Source of the DNA: Pseudomonadota bacterium
GTDB lineage: Bacteria; Bdellovibrionota; Bdellovibrionia; Bdellovibrionales; Bdellovibrionaceae
Assembly (NCBI GenBank): GCA_021300175.1
Contig: JAJTIC010000023.1
Coordinates: 1 to 64,000 of the forward strand
DNA: 64,000 nt
Direction: 5' to 3'
The translations under genes were made by a program, and so were the position numbers. Position 1 is the first letter of the stretch. Each line of letters starts with the position of its first letter. Below are positions 16,814-26,232 of this stretch, in pieces. The notes under the pieces are model-generated. The model was not told the DNA's origin. It was given only the letters and a program-made list of their open reading frames with translations, and searched no databases.

Positions 16814-17404
16814 GTTTCCTGAGCCTTGAAATAAATTCGGCATAACTTGACTGGGTTGACGTAGTTTTTTCACTGAGACCACATTAAGGTTATCATCAAG
16901 TCTCACATCATAGCCGCCAGCTCTGGCATTTTCGATAAACTGCTGAGCGATTGATTTTTTAAACTTCAATTCTTGTTCTCTTTTTATTTGCTCTTCGATA
17001 ACGAGGTTCTGAATTTGCGAGTCCGGAGACATGTAGTTATCGAGTTTCCTGGGGGAGTTATCAAGATCCTGGATGACCTGGGTCTCGAAAGTATCTTGAG
17101 AATGATCGATTCCCAAAGGTAAAAAGTCCTGCGGCTGCGGCGCTACCGAATTACCTCGAATATCAGGGGCTTTAAATGTATTTTGTTGCTTCATTTTTAT
17201 CGCCTCCATCTGCAGCTTTTGATCCATCAGAAAGAGGTGATGATTAACTGTCCTATCCCCTGAGTTTTCGACCTCGTCAATTTGAGAGCTGAGATCGTAG
17301 TCATGAATTTGAGTCTCTGAAAAACCCAAAAAATAAAGGAAAGCGGCGCAGACAAGCAATCCGAGAGCGAGCACCGGGCTATCTTTTTGGCTTCGCGAAC
17401 CCAT
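16802..17404 (-). CDS. Single-span membrane protein of unknown function
   Basis: This 200-residue protein has one N-terminal membrane helix (about 11-29, VLALGLLVCAAFLYFLGF) and a hydrophilic remainder rich in Gln, Asn and Asp, with a helical segment near 135-160 (EEQIKREQELKFKKSIAQQFIENA). The C-terminus YDVRLDDNLNVVSVKKL looks like a short beta hairpin. I recognise no family. It precedes nothing on the same strand; the sensor kinase gene ends 67 bp upstream, so it may be the distal gene of the mreB unit, although spacing does not prove this. Confidence 0.65.
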   Translation of the reverse strand: MGSRSQKDSPVLALGLLVCAAFLYFLGFSETQIHDYDLSSQIDEVENSGDRTVNHHLFLMDQKLQMEAIKMKQQNTFKAPDIRGNSVAPQPQDFLPLGIDHSQDTFETQVIQDLDNSPRKLDNYMSPDSQIQNLVIEEQIKREQELKFKKSIAQQFIENARAGGYDVRLDDNLNVVSVKKLRQPSQVMPNLFQGSGNSAK

Positions 17405-17471
17405 GCTTGATCTATCGGTTTTTTACGAGACTTTTGTAGTGCCAGGGATAAAGTTCTCAACCTGAGACAGC

Positions 17472-19412
17472 CTAAGAGCCAGTGGTGGGCTTTAAAGGTA
17501 ATCTAATGACAAATTCGGTGCCGATTCCGGGTTGCGACTTCACCTGGATTTCACCACCATGAGATTGGATAATTCCATAACTAATACTTAATCCGAGGCC
17601 AGTGCCCTGACCGACCCCTTTCGTAGAAAAGAAGGGATCAAATATTTTTTCTAAAACTTCAGGGGTCATGCCCTTGCCTGAATCTTGGAACGAGACAGAA
17701 ACTGCTTCTTTATCCAGCAAATGAGACAATTTTGTAGAGATCCAAATGTTACCTGAACCTTCAATCGCTTGAGCAGCATTGGTTAAGATGTTCATGAAGA
17801 CTTGGTTGATCTGACTTGCATAACAGAGAACCAATGGAAGGGACGAATAATCCTTGTGAATTTGAATTCGATTCTTTGTCTCTCCCGACAGGAGATTCAG
17901 TGTATTATCAATAGCTTCATGAATATCTACTTCTTTGAGCTTAGCTTCTTCAAGTCGAGAAAAATTTCTAAGTCCCAAGACGATATCTCGCGTCCTTCGC
18001 GCACCATCTTCGCAAGAAGAAATGAGCTTCGGTAAGTCCTCACGAATGTAATCCAAATCACTTTCAGCAATCGACTGACTCAACTTCTCAGGTGTTCTTT
18101 GAGCGATATCGATCAATCCAAGAAGCTTGTTACTGTAATCCCGCAAGTGAGACATATTAGAATAGATGAACCCGATGGGATTGTTCAGTTCGTGAGCCAC
18201 ACCAGCGACAAGCTGACCTAGGCTTACCATTTTGGAAGAATGTACTAGGCGCGATTGAGTTTCTTTGAGTTCTTGGTTGGCTCCCTCAAGCTCATTGATT
18301 TTTCTTTTTAAATCAGCACGGGCTTGAGAAACGTTTCGTGACATTTGATTAAAGGACTCGGTCAACAAACCGATTTCAGTTTCACTTTTGATTGGAATTT
18401 CAACAACTCTGTCAGAGTTCTGCATATCAGCAATGGCTTCGACGAGCTCAGAGATCGGTCGAATGATGGTCTTTGAAACAAAGATAATCATGATCGTCAG
18501 CAAAAGAATCACCGTGCCTACGACAGAAAAAAAAGCCAAATTCACATTCTTCAGAACTGTGGTAGCTTCCAGTTTGGATGCACCCAAAGCTAAAAAGAAG
18601 TTCGTCTGACCCCAACTCAGAGGGTACATGATAAATCCATAGGGGTTGTTACGAATGTTTAACTCAAAAAATGGATTTGAATCTGGTAAAACATAGGTAG
18701 CAAAGAAGTCCTTCTTGTAAAGATAAAAATCGTTATGAGTGGCAACAAGAGGTTGACCGTTTGAGCGAAGGAGAATGAGTTCCAGCTTCATTCTCCTTTT
18801 GAGGCGGTCAAGAAAATTTTTCTCAAGGTCTATCAGCTGTTCGATATAGCCAACATGTCGACCTGAATTATTCATGACCTTAGTGAAAACAATTAACGAC
18901 ATTTTTTGCGAGTTACCGAACTCAACAAAAGAAAATTGATCAACATCTTTCATCTTTTGGATATTTTGATCAGACAAATACAGTGCGCTGTTATTCACCC
19001 CGATAAATTCACGCACTTCATTGCGGTCATCCTTGAACATGGAGACTAGCATTTTCCCATCTCGGTTAAAGAACGTAAGACTTGTAGCAATCTCAGATCG
19101 AAGCCAATTTTGCGCTTGTGATCTCAGCGACTGGGAGTCCGAAGTCGACAAATGGTAAATGAGCGAATTACTTTTGATATATTTATCTCTTCGCTCATTT
19201 AGTCCTGATTGAAAATCCGAGATAATCACACTGACTTCGCGAGCGTTGCCGAGCAATCTCTGGGAAAGTTCATTATCAATGGCCTTCTCGTACTTAACAA
19301 CTGAATAACCCGTGACAAAAGCGAGTGGCACTACAGAAAACAAGAAAAACCAAACAATCAAAATCGTACGAAGGCTTCGTTTTGGCTTTCTAAAGGATGG
19401 ATTCATTTTCAC
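17472..19412 (-). CDS. Membrane sensor histidine kinase
   Basis: This 646-residue kinase has a membrane helix at about 15-37, a periplasmic sensor domain of about 250 residues (cache-like by size and style, not proven), a second membrane helix near 290-312 and a HAMP linker (TIIRPISELVEAIADM). It then has a coiled coil, a phospho-acceptor His407 in AHELNNP, and an ATPase domain with an N box (NILTNAAQA), G1 (DSGKGM) and G2 (GQGTGLGLSISYG). No receiver domain or response regulator gene is adjacent. The GTG at 19412 overlaps the stop of the anti-sigma-like gene by 4 bases and has AGGGG 6 bases upstream. Last member of an mreB-led unit. Confidence 0.93.
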   Translation of the reverse strand: MKMNPSFRKPKRSLRTILIVWFFLFSVVPLAFVTGYSVVKYEKAIDNELSQRLLGNAREVSVIISDFQSGLNERRDKYIKSNSLIYHLSTSDSQSLRSQAQNWLRSEIATSLTFFNRDGKMLVSMFKDDRNEVREFIGVNNSALYLSDQNIQKMKDVDQFSFVEFGNSQKMSLIVFTKVMNNSGRHVGYIEQLIDLEKNFLDRLKRRMKLELILLRSNGQPLVATHNDFYLYKKDFFATYVLPDSNPFFELNIRNNPYGFIMYPLSWGQTNFFLALGASKLEATTVLKNVNLAFFSVVGTVILLLTIMIIFVSKTIIRPISELVEAIADMQNSDRVVEIPIKSETEIGLLTESFNQMSRNVSQARADLKRKINELEGANQELKETQSRLVHSSKMVSLGQLVAGVAHELNNPIGFIYSNMSHLRDYSNKLLGLIDIAQRTPEKLSQSIAESDLDYIREDLPKLISSCEDGARRTRDIVLGLRNFSRLEEAKLKEVDIHEAIDNTLNLLSGETKNRIQIHKDYSSLPLVLCYASQINQVFMNILTNAAQAIEGSGNIWISTKLSHLLDKEAVSVSFQDSGKGMTPEVLEKIFDPFFSTKGVGQGTGLGLSISYGIIQSHGGEIQVKSQPGIGTEFVIRLPLKPTTGS

Positions 19413-20374
19413 GACCCGCCCCTCGACTTGTCTTCAACAGAAATAATCAATCTGATGATTCCTTCTGGCATGATGCGTTCGTGCTTTTCTCGATTGAGTT
19501 TCAAGTTTCCAAATTCAGAAAACGCAGCTCGAACTTCTTCATACTTGGATTCTGGAATTGTGAAGTGGTAGTAGTAAATTCCCTGTTCACGCCTCCAACC
19601 CATCTCGACTTCACCAGCTTTACGCCCCCCTGCTGCTCTTAATTTTTCAGTAATTTTGAGAGTCGCCGCTGAAGCATTTACTGTTTGAATACTTCCGCGA
19701 TAAAGAAACCCTGTCGTTGCCCCCTTGGGTAATGTGGACGTCGATGATTTTACCAGTTGGGCCAAAGTAGTTGATGGACTGGCTTGAGGAACTGTCGGCT
19801 GAACTGCCAACACTTGAGTGGGTTTTGGCTCTTCGGGTTTTTGATGCTTGATGTTTTCGTCTTGAAAAGCAGGTTTTGTCTCATTGTCGGATTCAGAATC
19901 GCCAGCTTCTCGGGAGTTATCAGCAATTTCAAACTGTCGATCGATTTCAGCAAGAACTACAGATTGATCTCCGGACCATCGAATAGCCGTGACTTTATGC
20001 CAAGGGATGAAAATAGAAAGACTAGCAATAATGATCGAAATCAAAAGGGTCTCTAAGGCCATTCGAAGTCCCACGGGCCAGTCCTGAAAGCGTATTTGCT
20101 TGAGAGCTGCATCAGTGGTAGTTTCGGGCTCCATAATTTCTTTGATGAGTTCCTGCGACAGAGTGACTTTAGAAAGTTGATCTGCATAGCTGAGTCCCGA
20201 TTTTATTTTTTCGATTTCTGTTTGAATTTCAGGGTGATCCAACTTGTAGAGAGCTAGGGATTTCTTGCGGTCATCATCTAAAACATTTATGAGATCATCA
20301 TAGATGAGTTCGGTTGCTTGGAAGCTAGTGAATTGACGCTTGCCTTTTTTTGAAAGCGAAAAACTGATTTTCAT
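19409..20374 (-). CDS. Anti-sigma-like membrane protein
   Basis: This 321-residue protein has a cytosolic helical N-terminus (about 1-103), one membrane helix (about 105-127, LRMALETLLISIIIASLSIF), a long charged, proline-rich periplasmic linker and a folded C-terminal domain (about 230-315). That domain contains TIPESKYEEVRAAFSEFGNLK and recalls DUF4349-like domains of anti-sigma factors. The N-terminal part has no zinc-finger cysteines, unlike many anti-sigma factors. Its start codon overlaps the stop of a sigma-region-4-like gene (ATGA), and its own stop overlaps the kinase start, so all three are translationally coupled. An anti-sigma role is inferred from layout and architecture. Confidence 0.65.
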   Translation of the reverse strand: MKISFSLSKKGKRQFTSFQATELIYDDLINVLDDDRKKSLALYKLDHPEIQTEIEKIKSGLSYADQLSKVTLSQELIKEIMEPETTTDAALKQIRFQDWPVGLRMALETLLISIIIASLSIFIPWHKVTAIRWSGDQSVVLAEIDRQFEIADNSREAGDSESDNETKPAFQDENIKHQKPEEPKPTQVLAVQPTVPQASPSTTLAQLVKSSTSTLPKGATTGFLYRGSIQTVNASAATLKITEKLRAAGGRKAGEVEMGWRREQGIYYYHFTIPESKYEEVRAAFSEFGNLKLNREKHERIMPEGIIRLIISVEDKSRGGS

Positions 20375-20841
20375 AAGCTCGGCAAGCTCCTCAGACCTTG
20401 CCTCGGCCCTTGCGAATAGCCCCCCAAAAGTCGAAGTCCCCGACCTGCACGGTAACGAACTGTACCTAGCGTAATTTGGAGGGCCTGTGAAATGACTTCT
20501 TCTTTCAACTGAAGGATATGATTCAAGACAACAATGATGAGTTCAGCTTCAAGTGCATTTTTTTGAAACTCTTTCCAGGCCCCCAAGTCAAGTTCTGGGG
20601 GAATCTTCCAACCGGATTCCGTGGAATAGCTCGGCTTGCCTCTCTGCAAAGTTTTTTTCCTCGATTGAAATTCAGCCCATATCTCAGTGACCATTTCAGT
20701 CTCACTGATTTCAGGTTTGGATTTATTAATGAGTTTTCTGAGACGGGAAACCGTTCTGGCAGAGCAATCGACAGCTTTCTTCCCATCAAGAAAGACTAAA
20801 AAGAAAAAGAGAGCGACAGATCGAACCTGTTGTTCTGACAT
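20371..20841 (-). CDS. Sigma-factor-like protein, region 4 only recognisable
   Basis: This 156-residue protein ends with a helix-turn-helix of the sigma70 region 4 type (LKEEVISQALQITLGTVRYRAGRGLRLL, cited in two parts as LKEEVISQALQITLG and TVRYRAGRGLRLL). The first half has few hallmarks of region 2: a hydrophobic opening VALFFFLVFLDG and a basic stretch RLRKLINKSK. It could be a divergent ECF sigma factor or an adaptor derived from one. It starts 18 bp after mreB, and its stop overlaps the anti-sigma-like gene. The last residues are glycine/arginine-rich and look disordered. Whether it binds core polymerase cannot be judged from sequence. Confidence 0.65.
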   Translation of the reverse strand: MSEQQVRSVALFFFLVFLDGKKAVDCSARTVSRLRKLINKSKPEISETEMVTEIWAEFQSRKKTLQRGKPSYSTESGWKIPPELDLGAWKEFQKNALEAELIIVVLNHILQLKEEVISQALQITLGTVRYRAGRGLRLLGGYSQGPRQGLRSLPSL

Positions 20842-20858
20842 GGCTCCCCTTCCTCAGT

Positions 20859-21905
<1,047 letters not shown>

Positions 21906-21924
21906 TTAAACTCCGATCCTAAAG

Positions 21925-21953
21925 AGTCTAAGCACTTAAAAAAATGGAGTCAA
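21925..21953 (-). promoter_or_regulatory. sigma70-type promoter of mreB
   Basis: On the minus strand TTGACT (21953-21948) and TAGACT (21930-21925) are separated by 17 bp, about 23 bp upstream of the mreB ATG. The intergenic stretch between the glpD stop and mreB has no other element I can identify. Confidence 0.65.
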
Positions 21954-21995
21954 TGCACAGAGATACACACAACAAGTGGAATCCAGCTCGACGCG

Positions 21996-23627
21996 TTAGA
22001 GCTGTCTTGACTGCCACTTCATCTCGGACTCGATGGCTTTCTGAATTCTGGATTTTTCCTCGGATTCCGACTTGAAGATCTGGGGCAAGTTCTCGGCAAA
22101 GACTCGACAAACTTCATTGAACTGGCTCAAACCATGATCTTTAGTTGCTAGGAAAAGTGGCACTCGTCTTCGATAGAAGTCCTCGACATGAAGACACATG
22201 GTGCTGTGGATCGCGTGAGCCGCTTCAAATTCCCAGTAACTCAGGTCGTGGCCATACTCCTTCACCAGGTGGTGGGCCTCGAGCCCATGGCGATCCACCA
22301 AAAGTCGAGCTTCAGCAGCACTTAGCCGAGTTTGAGAACAAAGATCCTCTACTAAATGAGTGGAGTCAGCAAAAGTCTCCACCGTCACCAAGGGATTCAA
22401 GGGGCTTGCTGTGGCAGCTCTTTGCCACTGAGCTCGCTCTTCAATTGAAAAGAACTGCAGGGCCTTTTCAACCACTTGCTGAGCCATGAGACGATAAGTT
22501 GTGTACTTTCCACCAGCAACAAAAGTGATTCCTTCAGGCTCACTGAAAATCACGTGTTCGCGAGAGGTTTTTCCTTCATTGTCAGAGCCGTCATGAACGA
22601 GCGGCCGAACCCCAGAATAGGAAGCAAGAATATCTTCTTTTTTAATCGCTGCCTTTGGAAAGTACCGCTTTAGAACTCCTAATAGATAGGTCACATCCTC
22701 CTCTGTGGTATTGACAGTGGACGGATCCCCTTGGAAATCAGTATCGGTGGTGCCCACGATGACCATTTCATGGCGTGGAATTCCAAAAACAATGCGGCTT
22801 TCAGCAGCCATCACTACCGCTGAACTGAGAGGCAGTCGCTCTTGATGAAATGTGAGATGAACACCTTTGGTGGGTCTTAAGATCTTTTTCCATCTGTGAA
22901 GAAGATCAGCACCTAAAAGATCCGTCCAGGGTCCCACCGAAGAAATCACGTGGCGCGCATGAATAGAGAAACGCTGATGATTCAGTTGGTCCTCGACTTG
23001 AACCGATTGAATTTTTCCATCTTTGCCAAACTGAGCCCCTGTCGCTTTCACAAAATTGACTTGGACAGCTCCAAAATTATTGGCGGAACGGAGAGTTTCA
23101 AAAACTAACCGATCATCATCCATATAAGCATCCGAGTAGACATAGGACCCCAAGAGATTTTCACTTTGGAGTAAAGGCTGTCGCTTTATCGATTCTTTCG
23201 GATTCAGTCGCTCATGAAGCTCTGGTGCTTGAAAGAGAGAAAGGGCATCGTAAAGCCACATTCCGAGTCCCATGAGCCCCATTCCAACTCGACCGCCTTT
23301 AAACAAAGGAATCATGAAGCGCAAAGGATGAACTAGATGAGGAGCCATCTCAAAAAGTTTTGTTCGCTCGCTCAGAGCCTCAAAGACCAACTTGAATTCA
23401 TAATTCTCAAGGTACCGAATGCCTCCGTGGACAAGTTTCGAAGAGCGACTGCTCGTGCCCGAAGCGAAATCATCTGCCTCAATTAGAGCTACCTTCATAC
23501 CCCTCATTGCAGCATCTCGAGCCGCACCAGCTCCAGTAATCCCACCACCAATAATCAAGAGATCAAATGTTTCTGATTTCAATTTTTCAAGATAGGATTT
23601 TCGATCCAGAACTGAGAATCTTTTCAT
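21996..23627 (-). CDS. glpD: Glycerol-3-phosphate dehydrogenase, FAD-dependent
   Basis: This 543-residue membrane-associated flavoprotein oxidises glycerol 3-phosphate to dihydroxyacetone phosphate and passes electrons to the quinone pool. The FAD-binding fold is evident at the N-terminus (LLIIGGGITGAGAARDAAMRG), followed by FASGTSSRSSKLVHGGIRYLEN and the later FVAGGKYTTYRLMA. A C-terminal helical cap domain is present, as in GlpD. Start 23627 is chosen because AAAGG lies about 10 bases upstream and the product then begins just before the FAD fold. It starts 2 bp after a GNAT-like gene. No glycerol kinase or facilitator gene is nearby. Confidence 0.95.
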   Translation of the reverse strand: MKRFSVLDRKSYLEKLKSETFDLLIIGGGITGAGAARDAAMRGMKVALIEADDFASGTSSRSSKLVHGGIRYLENYEFKLVFEALSERTKLFEMAPHLVHPLRFMIPLFKGGRVGMGLMGLGMWLYDALSLFQAPELHERLNPKESIKRQPLLQSENLLGSYVYSDAYMDDDRLVFETLRSANNFGAVQVNFVKATGAQFGKDGKIQSVQVEDQLNHQRFSIHARHVISSVGPWTDLLGADLLHRWKKILRPTKGVHLTFHQERLPLSSAVVMAAESRIVFGIPRHEMVIVGTTDTDFQGDPSTVNTTEEDVTYLLGVLKRYFPKAAIKKEDILASYSGVRPLVHDGSDNEGKTSREHVIFSEPEGITFVAGGKYTTYRLMAQQVVEKALQFFSIEERAQWQRAATASPLNPLVTVETFADSTHLVEDLCSQTRLSAAEARLLVDRHGLEAHHLVKEYGHDLSYWEFEAAHAIHSTMCLHVEDFYRRRVPLFLATKDHGLSQFNEVCRVFAENLPQIFKSESEEKSRIQKAIESEMKWQSRQL

Positions 23628-23629
23628 GT

Positions 23630-24130
23630 CTATTTTGCCTTTGTGGTTTTCAGAAAAATGGCTGTTGGATCCCAAGGTTCTGGCTTCCATGCTTGGACTG
23701 AATCTCTCAGATCCTGATGATCAGGTAAGTAAACTCTCTGAAAGTGCTTTTCTCGGCTCAGGCGATAGGCGAGCTCACACAGCTCTGATTTCGCTTTCTG
23801 ATTCAAGTAGGATAAATGCTCAACCCATAAAGACTGAGTTTGCCCGTCAAAGAAGAGCAAGGGTTGTGCGATAAAATAGCCAACGAGCTCCCCTTCATCA
23901 CTCCACTGAGACTTTTTTTGACGATCTCTCGCAAGAAATGACCATCCCATGGGCAAGTAGTGGTTCAATGACTCAGCTCTCCATCGGGATGTCCAAGCAA
24001 ACAGTTCCTGCTCCATGGGATCCATCGAAGACTGCGCGAGTTGACTCTTTTCAAAAGCTTGAATTTCGTCGAGATCAGAAGCTTGAATGATTCTTAAGTA
24101 AAGGTCTGACAATTGGTTCTCCGTTGCCAT
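23630..24130 (-). CDS. GNAT-like acetyltransferase, tentative
   Basis: This 166-residue protein has the layout of the GNAT fold: YLRIIQASDLDEIQAFEKS at the N-terminus, a central strand ELVGYFIAQPL followed by LWVEHLSYLNQ, then a helix KAKSELCELAYRLSREK and the strand RVYLP. The canonical acetyl-CoA pyrophosphate loop (Q/RxxGxG/A) is not clear, so the enzyme may be divergent or inactive. It lies 2 bp before glpD and divergent from the HAD phosphatase gene, with 31 bp between starts. The substrate is unknown. Confidence 0.55.
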   Translation of the reverse strand: MATENQLSDLYLRIIQASDLDEIQAFEKSQLAQSSMDPMEQELFAWTSRWRAESLNHYLPMGWSFLARDRQKKSQWSDEGELVGYFIAQPLLFFDGQTQSLWVEHLSYLNQKAKSELCELAYRLSREKHFQRVYLPDHQDLRDSVQAWKPEPWDPTAIFLKTTKAK

Positions 24131-24161
24131 TTGAGATCATTCAATTCTAAGCTCAACTGAT

Positions 24162-24920
24162 ATGAAGTACAAAACTTTTTCCCCTGAGCTTTGGCAACTG
24201 ATCGACAGGACTTTGGACGAAGTTCTTAAAGCTAATCCTTCGCCGGTTGCTTCATTTGATGCTGATGGCACTCTTTGGGATACAGATCTCGGAGAAAATT
24301 TTTTTCGATGGCAGATTCGGAATCAAGTTCTGACAAACTTACCCCAAGACCCATGGCACTACTATCGAAGCTGGAAAGAATCTGGGGACCCTCGGCCAGC
24401 TTATCTTTGGCTGGCACAGATTAACCAAGGTCAAACTCTTTCACAAGTGCAGGAGTGGGCCAACCAAGCTGTTCAAGAACTTAATCCTCCCGTTTTTGAT
24501 GATCAAAGAAAGCTCATAGAAAAATTTCTCAACAGTGGTGTTCAAGTGTATGTTGTGACGGCATCTGTAAAATGGGCCGTCGAGCCCGGCGCACGTCTTT
24601 TGGGCTTGAAAAATGAGCATGTCTTGGGAGTGGAGACGAAAGTCACTCAAGGCAGAGTCACAGCTGAGGCCTCAGGTTACATGACTTATCGAGAAGGCAA
24701 GGCGGAAGCAATTTTGAAGCACACTCAGCAAAAGCCATTTTTTGCTTCAGGCAACACCATGGGAGATTTTGAACTTCTGAAATCGGCCACCCATCTGAGT
24801 CTTGCCGTTGGCGCAGCTATTCCCAGCCATGAGCTCTGGAAAACAGAGTCTCAACTCCGTGACGAAGCTCAAAAGAACCACTGGCAGATCCATCGATTCA
24901 CGACGGACCAATCCCAATAA
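24162..24920 (+). CDS. HAD-superfamily phosphatase (PSP-like)
   Basis: This 252-residue protein is a cytosolic aspartate-nucleophile hydrolase. Motif I is FDADGTLW (about residues 28-35), motif II VTASVKW lies near 132 and motif III/IV is GNTMGDFELL near 205. The all-helical insertion after motif I resembles phosphoserine-phosphatase-like (subfamily IB) enzymes. The substrate cannot be deduced. It starts 31 bp from the divergent GNAT-like gene and its 3' end overlaps the PepP gene on the other strand by 23 bp. Confidence 0.85.
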   Translation: MKYKTFSPELWQLIDRTLDEVLKANPSPVASFDADGTLWDTDLGENFFRWQIRNQVLTNLPQDPWHYYRSWKESGDPRPAYLWLAQINQGQTLSQVQEWANQAVQELNPPVFDDQRKLIEKFLNSGVQVYVVTASVKWAVEPGARLLGLKNEHVLGVETKVTQGRVTAEASGYMTYREGKAEAILKHTQQKPFFASGNTMGDFELLKSATHLSLAVGAAIPSHELWKTESQLRDEAQKNHWQIHRFTTDQSQ

Positions 24921-26226
24921 CTTTCTCGAGGTCAGAAATTTCTTTCGGTGCAGCCACTGTGAGATTTTCGTGCCCTGGAGCTGTCACACGAATATTGTCC
25001 TCAATACGAACACCAATTCCACGGTATTTAGGTGCAGCCACTTGGTCATTCGCTGGGATATATAATCCAGGCTCAATCGTGAAGACCATATTCTCTTCAA
25101 TGCGAATAGGTTCACCCTTGAGGTCTTTGTAATAACCCAAATCATGAACATCCATTCCCAAGAAATGACCTATTCCGTGAGGGTAATATTTTTTGTGCTC
25201 AAGAGCTTTCATGGCATCTTCTTTACGTCCTGCCAGAAGGCCAAGTCGAAACATGAGGTCTGTCAATAAGTCTGCACCCAGTTCGTGGAACTCTTGAAAT
25301 GGAATTCCTGGCTTCACATGTTCGATCAGCTGTTTTTGAACTTTGAGAACACCTTCATAGACTTCAGCTTGCTCGTCAGTGAACCTCCCCCCAATGGGAA
25401 AAGTTCGAGTAATGTCTCCTGTGTAATAGTTGTACTCAGCCCCACAGTCGATCAGCAAAAGATCTCCTGCTTTCAATTTCTGATCATTGAATACATAGTG
25501 CAAAGTGCATGCGTTCGGACCGCCGGCCACAATGCCATTATAGCCTTCACGAGCAGCGCCCCTCTTGAGAGCTTGATAAATAAAGTAGCCGTGCACTTCT
25601 CGCTCGGTCATCCCCGGGCGGGTATATTTCATCACTTCAAAATGGGACTGAGCAGAGATCTCTCCCGCTTCGCGCAGATTTCGGATCTCAGCTTCGGTTT
25701 TTCTCACTCTTAACTGAGCCATTAATGGCTTGGTGTCTTTAATCTCTGGATAACCATGGCCTGCGCGGTAGCGCAAAGACTGGACTTGCTTGAGGACAGC
25801 TTCAAATTTTTTGTCCATGGCTGGATTTTGATAAAGACGGTAGTAGATCGTTTCAATGCCTTTCAAAAGCTCAGGTGCTACTTTATCAAACTCATCAATG
25901 GGATAGACCTTATCAATTTTAAATTCACTTTCGGTAGCCTCTGGTCCAAATCGGAATCCGTCCCATGTTTCCATTTCAGGGTTTTTCTTTCTGACGAAAA
26001 GGACGGTCTGCGGAGTTTCGTGAGCTCGGAAAATTAAAACTGTTTCTGGCTCTTCAAATCCAGTGAAATAGTACAAATTAGAATCTTGGCGAAAGGGGAA
26101 ATGAACACTTCCATTGCGCACTTGTTCCTGTGGAGCAGCCATGATGAGAGCTGCTCCAGGAATTAATTCAGCTAATCTTTTTCTGCGTTCTTGAAATATT
26201 TGAGGACTCTCAAGGGGCTTTCTCAT
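24898..26226 (-). CDS. pepP: Xaa-Pro aminopeptidase (M24B)
   Basis: This 442-residue enzyme removes N-terminal residues preceding proline. The N-terminal domain carries HFPFRQDSNLYYFTGF, a typical PepP opening. The pita-bread catalytic domain shows the two-metal ligand set: Asp in LLIDCGAEYNYYTGDITRTFP (two Asp), His in HGIGHFLGMDVHD, Glu in FTIEPGLY and Glu in VRIEDNI. Length and motifs match AMPP (PepP). GAGG lies 4 bases before the ATG. It follows the patatin-like gene on the genome but precedes it on the other side, so the two genes are 6 bp apart in the order lipoprotein-then-pepP. It is cytosolic. Confidence 0.95.
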   Translation of the reverse strand: MRKPLESPQIFQERRKRLAELIPGAALIMAAPQEQVRNGSVHFPFRQDSNLYYFTGFEEPETVLIFRAHETPQTVLFVRKKNPEMETWDGFRFGPEATESEFKIDKVYPIDEFDKVAPELLKGIETIYYRLYQNPAMDKKFEAVLKQVQSLRYRAGHGYPEIKDTKPLMAQLRVRKTEAEIRNLREAGEISAQSHFEVMKYTRPGMTEREVHGYFIYQALKRGAAREGYNGIVAGGPNACTLHYVFNDQKLKAGDLLLIDCGAEYNYYTGDITRTFPIGGRFTDEQAEVYEGVLKVQKQLIEHVKPGIPFQEFHELGADLLTDLMFRLGLLAGRKEDAMKALEHKKYYPHGIGHFLGMDVHDLGYYKDLKGEPIRIEENMVFTIEPGLYIPANDQVAAPKYRGIGVRIEDNIRVTAPGHENLTVAAPKEISDLEKVIGIGPS

Positions 26227-26232
26227 ACAACC

